From assembly GCA_013812695.1 (NCBI GenBank), contig JACCSZ010000012.1:1-6582 (forward strand): a stretch of 6,582 bases of DNA, written 5' to 3'. This stretch comes from Gemmatimonadales bacterium. Its GTDB lineage: Bacteria > Gemmatimonadota > Gemmatimonadetes > Gemmatimonadales > GWC2-71-9. Numbering within the stretch: position 1 is the stretch's first letter; every line of letters begins with the position of its first letter. Below are positions 1-4,343 of the stretch, piece by piece. The notes beneath the pieces are model-generated. The model had not been told where the DNA came from, did not search any database, and worked only from the letters and a program-made list of their open reading frames with translations. The position numbers were made by a program, and so were the translations under genes.

Positions 1-1
1 G

Positions 2-1201
2 GAAGAACGGCTGCTGCCCGTGGCGCTCGGCCTGGACCTCGAAGGGCGACCGGTAATTGCGGACCTGGCCAAGATGCCCCACCTGCTGATCGCGGGCGCG
101 ACCGGCACCGGCAAGTCGGTAGGGATCAACGCGATCATCACCTCGCTCATCTACCACTACCAGCACAAGGAAGACCTTCGACTCCTGATGATCGATCCGA
201 AGATGGTGGAGCTGTCGATGTACAAGGACCTCCCCCACCTCCGCCATCCGGTCGTCACGAACAACAAGGAGGCGGCGCGCGCGCTCAAGTGGGCCGTGAA
301 CGAGATGGAGCGCCGCTACACGCTGCTCGAGGCCAACGGGGCGCGCAACCTCAGCGACTTCAACCGAAAGGTGCTCGACGGGAAGGTGCTCAAGCACCCC
401 GGTCCCCGCCGGGTGACGCTGACCGACCTCGCCGCGGAGGCGCCGGACACGCCGCCGCCCCCGCCCGAGCTCGAGGCCTACACCGAGGGCAAGCTGCCAC
501 TCATCGTGATCGTCGTCGACGAGCTGGCGGACCTGATGATGACGGTGCAGTCGGAGGTGGAGACGCCGCTCGCCCGCCTCGCCCAGAAGGCGCGCGCCGT
601 GGGCCTCCACCTCATCCTGGCCACGCAGCGCCCGTCGGTGAACGTGATCACCGGTCTCATCAAGGCGAATTTCCCGAGCCGGGTGACGTTCCGGGTGGCG
701 TCGAAGGTGGACAGCCGCACGATCCTGGACGGCAACGGCGCCGAGGCGTTGCTGGGGAAGGGCGATATGCTCTTCCTGGAGCCAGGCAAGAGCGAGCCGA
801 TGCGACTCCAGGGTGCCTACATCTCGACCGAGGAGAGCGAGAAGATCATGGAGCGATACCGCCAGTGGAAGGCGGCGCGCGAACACCGTGGCCTGCTGGA
901 CTCGGTTGAGACCAACATCCTCGACGAGGTGCCGGATGCGGCGGGGGAGGAGGGCGGCGGCGGCGAGGGCCCGGCCGACGCCGGGGGGCGCGACGCGCAG
1001 TTCAAGGACGCGGCGATCGCCTGCGTGCAGCACCAGGGCGGGTCGACCTCGCTGCTCCAGCGGAAACTGGGCATCGGCTACGGCCGGGCGGCGCGGATCA
1101 TGGACCAGCTCGAGGAGGCGGGGATCCTGGGGCCGGCCAACGGGAGCAAGCCGCGGGAGGTGCGGATCGGGGTCGAGCAGATCGACGAATATTGCCGGTG
1201 A
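2..1201 (+). CDS. ftsK: DNA translocase FtsK/SpoIIIE family, C-terminal part (5' end outside window)
   Basis: FtsK is a membrane-anchored hexameric ATPase at the division septum that pumps double-stranded DNA and activates XerCD at dif to resolve chromosome dimers. The frame is open to the left window edge, so the N-terminal membrane domain and the start of the motor are missing; the GTG at 20 is an internal Val codon. Counting that codon as residue 1, I see the motor entry (ALGLDLEG, then ADLAKMPHLL), Walker A GATGTGKS at 26-33, the MIDPKMVELS motif at 57-66, a proline-rich stretch at 141-149, Walker B LIVIVVDE at 161-168, and LATQRPSVNVITGLIKANFP at about 200-219. A Gly/Glu/Asp-rich linker (306-324) leads to the winged-helix gamma domain (about 325-384, with GYGRAARIMDQLEEAGILGP), which in FtsK reads KOPS orientation sequences and contacts XerD. 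Nothing is degraded. The gamma domain supports FtsK rather than a conjugative or T7SS relative. Confidence 0.96.
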   Translation, partial: EERLLPVALGLDLEGRPVIADLAKMPHLLIAGATGTGKSVGINAIITSLIYHYQHKEDLRLLMIDPKMVELSMYKDLPHLRHPVVTNNKEAARALKWAVNEMERRYTLLEANGARNLSDFNRKVLDGKVLKHPGPRRVTLTDLAAEAPDTPPPPPELEAYTEGKLPLIVIVVDELADLMMTVQSEVETPLARLAQKARAVGLHLILATQRPSVNVITGLIKANFPSRVTFRVASKVDSRTILDGNGAEALLGKGDMLFLEPGKSEPMRLQGAYISTEESEKIMERYRQWKAAREHRGLLDSVETNILDEVPDAAGEEGGGGEGPADAGGRDAQFKDAAIACVQHQGGSTSLLQRKLGIGYGRAARIMDQLEEAGILGPANGSKPREVRIGVEQIDEYCR

Positions 1202-1219
1202 GGCTTCGTCGGCGAAACA

Positions 1220-1247
1220 TTGTGGCACATCCCCCCGACGGTAGGTT
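1220..1247 (+). promoter_or_regulatory. weak candidate promoter for the YidB-OmpA gene
   Basis: TTGTGG (1220-1225) and TAGGTT (1242-1247) are separated by 16 bases and match the sigma-70 type consensus at three positions each. Transcription would begin near 1254 and leave a short leader carrying the GGAGG at 1276-1280. The match is poor and could be chance. Transcription from ftsK is the alternative, since no convincing terminator follows ftsK. Confidence 0.2.
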
Positions 1248-1927
1248 TTCCTTGCTGGCTATGTCTTGACCAACTGGAGGCCCACCATGGGACTCTTCGG
1301 TGGACCGTCACCGAGTTCGCCAGTCGCTTCAACCTGGGCGACAAGGCCGGTCCCCTGCTCTCGGGGCTGCTCGGCTTGATCGCGGATAACGACAAGGGCG
1401 GTCTCACTGGGTTCCTGGACCGACTCCGTCGCGGCGGGCTGAGCGACCAGGTGGCGTCGTGGGTCGGCTCGGGGACCAATGCCAACGTGGAGCCGGGCCA
1501 GCTCGAGCCGGCGCTCGGGCGGGACACCGTGGAGCGGGTATCGGCCAGTGCCGGTGTGCCGGCGAGCACCGGCGGCTCGGCGCTCGCGTTCGCGCTGCCG
1601 AAGATCGTGGACCTGCTTACGGGCCAGGCCGCCATCCCCGCGGAGAGCCGGGACATTCTCGACCAGTCAGCCAAGGCGATTCAGGGCGCGCCGGAAGGAA
1701 GCGTCCTCCAAGTGAGCGGGCACACCGACAACCGGGGCAGCGCAGCCGGCAACCAGGCGCCCTCCGCGCGCCGGGCCGCGGCGGTGCGGGATTACCTGGT
1801 CCAGCGGGGCGTTGAGCCGTCTGCGCTCACCGCCAAGGGTTTCGGCGCCGGCCAACCGGCGGCCGACAACGGGACCGAGGCTGGCCGGTTCAAGAACCGG
1901 CGGATCGAGTTCACCGTGGTGAAGTGA
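1220..1927 (+). CDS. YidB (DUF937)-OmpA domain fusion protein, start uncertain (apparent frameshift near 1300)
   Basis: The coordinates give the longest uninterrupted frame, from a TTG at 1220 that has no ribosome binding site; residues 1-28 (Cys, Trp and His rich) look non-coding. Real homology begins near residue 30. Residues 30-134 match YidB/DUF937, a domain of unknown function: FASRFNLGDKAGPLLSGLLG, GGLTGFLDRLR, GGLSDQVASWVGSGTN, then ALPKIVDLLT. Residues 134-233 are an OmpA-like C-terminal domain, a fold that binds peptidoglycan diaminopimelate. Its GHTDN motif (Asp170) and SARRAAAV (Arg185) have the 15-residue spacing of the two ligand-binding residues, and KNRRIEF closes the domain. 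I see no signal peptide and no membrane helix, although the OmpA domain normally works in the periplasm; the two domains join directly at about LLTGQAAIP. Homology and the Shine-Dalgarno favour a start at 1287, which would need one extra base and give about 213 residues. It could be a sequencing error, a true frameshift mutant or, less likely, recoding. Confidence 0.8.
   Translation: MWHIPPTVGFPCWLCLDQLEAHHGTLRWTVTEFASRFNLGDKAGPLLSGLLGLIADNDKGGLTGFLDRLRRGGLSDQVASWVGSGTNANVEPGQLEPALGRDTVERVSASAGVPASTGGSALAFALPKIVDLLTGQAAIPAESRDILDQSAKAIQGAPEGSVLQVSGHTDNRGSAAGNQAPSARRAAAVRDYLVQRGVEPSALTAKGFGAGQPAADNGTEAGRFKNRRIEFTVVK
1276..1289 (+). promoter_or_regulatory. Shine-Dalgarno and ATG, out of frame with the following gene
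   Basis: GGAGG at 1276-1280 lies six bases before an ATG at 1287-1289. This is the best translation start in the gap after ftsK. The codons read MGLFGG, and MGLF is a common beginning of YidB/DUF937 proteins. The frame then closes at TGA 1377-1379 after 30 codons, while the conserved YidB sequence continues in the -1 frame from about 1304. The site is therefore probably the ancestral start, now separated from its gene by a one-base loss or equivalent change between about 1296 and 1306. Confidence 0.75.
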
Positions 1928-1952
1928 CGCTCCCGAGGTCGGCTGGGGACAA

Positions 1953-1988
1953 CGAAGGGGGCATGCATCAGGTTGCATGCCCCCTTCG
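1953..1988 (+). terminator. perfect 15-bp hairpin, probable transcription terminator
   Basis: CGAAGGGGGCATGCA (1953-1967) is the exact reverse complement of 1974-1988, with a 6-base loop TCAGGT. The hairpin begins 25 bases after the YidB-OmpA stop codon, where a terminator is expected. No T-run follows on either strand, so it would act as a strong GC stem with only the short CCCCCTTCG edge, or as an RNA 3'-end stabiliser. The stem contains two copies of the palindrome GCATGC (1961-1966 and 1975-1980), so a protein-binding role is also possible. Confidence 0.65.
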
Positions 1989-2077
1989 CCGAGCTCGAAT
2001 GGAGGCCCATTGCACCGGCGGCGCTTTGACGACCCGTCGCCCGCCGGAATGGTGTCACGCGTACGGGCGGCTGCTCG

Positions 2078-2083
2078 TACCAT
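2078..2083 (+). promoter_or_regulatory. candidate -10 element of yraN, leaderless arrangement
   Basis: TACCAT matches TATAAT at four of six positions and ends 5 bases before the ATG at 2089. There is no Shine-Dalgarno in the bases just upstream of that ATG. Initiation six to seven bases after the hexamer would begin the RNA at or beside the ATG. No good -35 is seen: TGTCAC at 2053-2058 is a poor match with a 19-base spacer. The evidence is weaker than for the alaS site. Confidence 0.35.
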
Positions 2084-2088
2084 GTGCC

Positions 2089-2493
2089 ATGCCAAAGCCG
2101 CATCGCGTGGTGCCCACCGCCGATTGGTCCGACCCGCGCCATCGCCGCGGGCTGTGGGGTGAACAGGTAGCCATGGAACACCTGGCACGCCGGGGCTGGA
2201 CGATCGAGGCGCATCGTTTCCGGCTGGGGCACTCCGATGTGGATCTGGTGGCCCGCCGAGGCAGCCTGGTGGCATTCGTCGAGGTCAAGACGCGGGGTTC
2301 GGAGGGCTGGGGCACGCCCGCGGAAAGCATCGATTGGCGGAAGCGCCGGACGATCGCGCGGGTGGCGGAGGTCTGGCGCCAGCGTCATGGCCGGCGAGAG
2401 GACGTCTACCGATTCGACGTGGTCGAGGTGCGGGTGCGGCCGGGACAACCATTCGACGTCGAGCACATGAAGGATGCGTGGCGACTCGATTGA
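2089..2493 (+). CDS. yraN: YraN family protein (UPF0102, predicted nuclease fold)
   Basis: The 134-residue product matches the UPF0102/YraN family in length and motif order. The family has a restriction-endonuclease-like PD-(D/E)XK fold; its substrate is not firmly known, though DNA processing is generally assumed. Visible motifs are GLWGEQVAMEHLARRGW (21-37, with Glu25), HSDVDLVARRGSLVAFVEVKTR (48-69) and YRFDVVEV (107-114). The likely metal-site residues are Asp52, Glu65 and Lys67; the usual GEIDLI appears as SDVDLV, which keeps the key Asp but replaces Glu with Asp. I chose ATG 2089 because conservation begins about 20 residues in, as is normal. The frame is open back to GTG 1924, but that extension would run through the hairpin at 1953-1988 and looks unlike coding sequence. 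The gene lies 117 bases before recA and is probably transcribed separately. Confidence 0.9.
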   Translation: MPKPHRVVPTADWSDPRHRRGLWGEQVAMEHLARRGWTIEAHRFRLGHSDVDLVARRGSLVAFVEVKTRGSEGWGTPAESIDWRKRRTIARVAEVWRQRHGRREDVYRFDVVEVRVRPGQPFDVEHMKDAWRLD

Positions 2494-2496
2494 GGT

Positions 2497-2524
2497 GTGA
2501 CTCAAAACCGGCCACTCTTATAGT
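2497..2524 (+). promoter_or_regulatory. probable recA promoter (-35 and -10)
   Basis: GTGACT (2497-2502) and TATAGT (2519-2524) are spaced by 16 bases and match the sigma-70 type consensus at four and five positions. The predicted transcription start is near 2531, giving a leader of about 80 bases. This is one of the few AT-richer stretches in the window. A second -10-like hexamer, TACTAT at 2546-2551, has no properly spaced -35 and may be a minor start or chance. Confidence 0.55.
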
Positions 2525-2528
2525 ATTG

Positions 2529-2543
2529 CTTCGGCTCTCGTTC
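2529..2543 (+). promoter_or_regulatory. possible LexA-type direct-repeat operator upstream of recA
   Basis: CTTC and GTTC are separated by seven bases, so the half-sites lie 11 bases apart. This is one mismatch from GTTC-N7-GTTC, the direct-repeat LexA box known from Alphaproteobacteria. It covers the predicted start site of the recA promoter, where a repressor would act. The longer direct repeat TTCGG (2530-2534 and 2541-2545) overlaps it. Neither the E. coli type (CTGT-N8-ACAG) nor the Gram-positive type (GAAC-N4-GTTC) is present here. A four-base repeat with a mismatch is weak evidence. Confidence 0.25.
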
Positions 2544-2601
2544 GGTACTATCTTGGCTCCCGTTATTCGCGTGCAGCAAAATCAGTCACCTCGACAACGC
2601 T

Positions 2602-2605
2602 GAGG
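2602..2605 (+). promoter_or_regulatory. recA ribosome binding site
   Basis: GAGG lies 5 bases before the ATG at 2611. It decides between that ATG and one at 2606, which is too close and in another frame. Confidence 0.75.
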
Positions 2606-2610
2606 ATGTC

Positions 2611-3669
2611 ATGGCCGCAGACGAAACCCGACTCGAGGCCGATCGCCGCAAAGCGCTCGGGCTCGCCATTGCCCAGATCGAGAAGCAGCTCGGCAAAGGC
2701 TCCATCATGCGTATGGGCAGCGAGTCGGCGCGGGTCAAGGTCGCCGCTATTCCCACCGGCGCCATCAACCTCGACGCCGCCACCGGCGTGGGCGGGATCC
2801 CGCGTGGCCGGATCACCGAGATCTACGGTCCCGAGTCGAGCGGCAAGACCACGCTCACGCTCCACCTCGCGGCCAACGTCCAGAAGATGGGTGGCGTCGC
2901 CGCGTACGTCGACGCCGAGCACGCGCTCGACATCGAATATGCCAAGAAGCTGGGGGTGAACATCGAGGATCTGCTCGTCTCCCAGCCCGATACCGGCGAG
3001 CAGGCGCTCGAGATCGTCGAGATCCTGGTGCGCTCGGGCGCGGTGGACATCGTGGTCATCGACTCGGTCGCGGCGCTCGTGCCCAAGGCGGAAATCGAGG
3101 GCGAAATGGGCGACAGCCACGTCGGCCTCCAGGCCCGCCTCATGAGCCAGGCGCTCCGCAAGCTCGCCGGCGCCATCAACCGCTCCAACTGCGCGGTGGT
3201 CTTCATCAACCAGCTCCGCGAAAAGATCGGCGTCATGTTCGGCAACCCCGAGACCACTACCGGCGGGAAGGCGCTCAAGTTCTATGCGTCGCTTCGGCTC
3301 GACATCCGCCGCATCGGTCCGGTCAAGGAGCGCGAGGCGGTCATCGGGAATCACGTCCGCGTGAAAGTCGTTAAGAACAAGGTCGCGCCGCCGTTCCGCC
3401 AGGCCGAATTCGACATCATGTTCGATGAGGGAATCAGCCATACCTCGCTCCTGGTCGATCTGGCCGCCGAGGCCAACATCATCCAGAAGTCGGGCGCCTG
3501 GTACTCCTACGGCGACCAGCGGATCGGCCAGGGCCGCGAGAATGCCAAGCTGTTCCTCCGCGACAACGCGCCGCTCATGGCCGAAGTCGAGCTCAAGGTC
3601 AAGGAGCTGCTCGGCATGCATGCCGGCGCGGGCGCGGGCGCCGGTACGGCCGGAGACGCCGAGGAGTGA
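2611..3669 (+). CDS. recA: recombinase RecA
   Basis: RecA forms a nucleoprotein filament on single-stranded DNA, pairs homologous strands using ATP, and in its active form triggers LexA self-cleavage to start the SOS response. The product is 352 residues, the usual length, and all hallmarks are intact: N-terminal oligomerisation helix (about 10-28), Walker A GPESSGKT at 73-80, catalytic Glu103 in VDAEHALD, Walker B VVIDS at 148-152, DNA-binding loop L1 (PKAEIEGEMGDSHVGL, 158-173) and loop L2 (NQLREKIGVMFGNPETTTGG, 200-219). The C-terminal lobe ends in a Gly-Ala linker (338-345) and a short acidic tail (GDAEE), an abbreviated form of the tail that restrains RecA on duplex DNA. The gene has its own promoter region and a Shine-Dalgarno, and its stop codon overlaps the recX start, so the two are probably one transcript. 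No intein is present. Confidence 0.99.
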   Translation: MAADETRLEADRRKALGLAIAQIEKQLGKGSIMRMGSESARVKVAAIPTGAINLDAATGVGGIPRGRITEIYGPESSGKTTLTLHLAANVQKMGGVAAYVDAEHALDIEYAKKLGVNIEDLLVSQPDTGEQALEIVEILVRSGAVDIVVIDSVAALVPKAEIEGEMGDSHVGLQARLMSQALRKLAGAINRSNCAVVFINQLREKIGVMFGNPETTTGGKALKFYASLRLDIRRIGPVKEREAVIGNHVRVKVVKNKVAPPFRQAEFDIMFDEGISHTSLLVDLAAEANIIQKSGAWYSYGDQRIGQGRENAKLFLRDNAPLMAEVELKVKELLGMHAGAGAGAGTAGDAEE

Positions 3670-4298
3670 CGCTCCCGGTTCTGACGGCGCTCGAGCGGGA
3701 TCCCCGGCGGCCCGGCACGATCCGGGTGGACGTCGATGGGGTCCGGTTCGGAGCGGTCCCGGAGGAGTTGGCGCGAGCGGCGGGGCTCGCGATCGGGCGA
3801 ACGGTGGACGCGGAGCTCCAGGAACGGCTCACCGCGGCCGCCGACGCGGAAGGCGCCTTTCGCACGCTGCTCCGGGCGCTGGAACGCCGCTCGTTCGCGC
3901 GGGCCGACCTGGGACGCCGTCTGGTCCGGAAGGGCCACCCGCGTCACGCGGTGGACGCGGCGCTCGAGCGGGCCGACGGTCTGGGCCTACTCGACGACGC
4001 GGCGTTCGTCGGCAACTACATCGAGACGCGGGCGGGGCGCGGGCGCGGGCCCGCTCGCCTGGTACGCGATCTCTTGGCCATGGGCGTCGAGCGCGCTCTG
4101 GTCGATCGGGCCCTCGCCGCGCACTGGCCGGACGGCAGCGACCGCACCGGCGTCCCACGGGCTCTCGCCGCCAAGCGGGCCGCCCAACTCGGCGAACTGC
4201 CCCGTCCGGTCAAGCGCCGCCGCGTGCTGGCCTACCTGGCGCGGCGCGGCTTCGCGGGTCGCGATATCTCGGAGCTCGTGGCCCGAGTCGTCGACTGA
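3666..4298 (+). CDS. recX: regulatory protein RecX
   Basis: RecX binds in the groove of RecA filaments and usually limits their growth and activity. The 210-residue product has an N-terminal extension (about 4-50) of the kind found in RecX of many non-proteobacterial lineages, then the three-helix-repeat RecX core. Signature stretches are LLRALERRSFARADLGRRLVRKG (68-90), VDAALERADGLGLLDDAAFVGNYIETR (96-122) and GPARLVRDLLAMGV (128-141), followed by a third repeat to about 208. It is rich in Arg, Ala and Leu. The start is GTG 3666, within GTGA shared with the recA stop. The nearest GAGG (3661-3664) is too close to serve as a ribosome binding site, so initiation by ribosomes finishing recA is the natural reading. 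This coupling ties RecX output to RecA. Confidence 0.93.
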   Translation: MTLPVLTALERDPRRPGTIRVDVDGVRFGAVPEELARAAGLAIGRTVDAELQERLTAAADAEGAFRTLLRALERRSFARADLGRRLVRKGHPRHAVDAALERADGLGLLDDAAFVGNYIETRAGRGRGPARLVRDLLAMGVERALVDRALAAHWPDGSDRTGVPRALAAKRAAQLGELPRPVKRRRVLAYLARRGFAGRDISELVARVVD

Positions 4299-4307
4299 TC
4301 CGCCCAT

Positions 4308-4337
4308 GGCCCCTCAGTGGGGGCCTCCCTATATTTT
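4308..4337 (+). terminator. short hairpin with T-rich tail after recX
   Basis: GGCCCC (4308-4313) pairs with GGGGCC (4320-4325) around a 6-base loop TCAGTG. ATATTTT follows at 4331-4337, five bases after the stem. The stem begins 10 bases after the recX stop. This resembles a weak intrinsic terminator, but the T tract is separated from the stem and is also used by the likely alaS -10 element, so partial readthrough into alaS is plausible. Confidence 0.45.
4330..4335 (+). promoter_or_regulatory. -10 element of alaS, probable leaderless message
   Basis: TATATT matches TATAAT at five of six positions and ends 8 bases before the alaS ATG at 4344. Initiation about seven bases downstream puts the transcript start within a few bases of the ATG. 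The bases before the ATG (TTTCCCTCC) contain no Shine-Dalgarno. No -35 is recognisable; the expected place is taken by the left arm of the hairpin at 4308. Confidence 0.5.
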
Positions 4338-4343
4338 CCCTCC

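Noticed and set aside
1192..1215. Hairpin overlapping the ftsK stop (TTGCCGG against TCGGCGA)
   Set aside because: The seven-pair stem needs two G-T wobbles, has a 10-base loop, and no T-run follows.
2061..2080. Small inverted repeat GTACG and CGTAC upstream of yraN
   Set aside because: Only five base pairs with a 10-base loop, so it is not distinguishable from chance.
1924..2088. N-terminal extension of YraN from GTG 1924, overlapping the previous stop as GTGA
   Set aside because: It would translate through the perfect hairpin, has no family similarity, and the normal family start lies at 2089.
2520..2551. Inverted repeat ATAGTA and TACTAT, 20 bases apart, before recA
   Set aside because: A six-base repeat at this spacing is expected about once by chance in a region this size, and it largely reflects two -10-like hexamers.
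2563..3621. A 352-codon open frame on the minus strand opposite recA
   Set aside because: Its codons lie in register with the recA codons, so it stays open simply because recA avoids TTA, CTA and TCA. The protein is low-complexity and RecA on the other strand is certain.
3665..3677. AGTGACGCTCCCG occurs at both the YidB-OmpA stop (1923-1935) and the recA stop
   Set aside because: A 13-base match within 6.6 kb of GC-rich DNA is near chance expectation, and similarity does not extend on either side.
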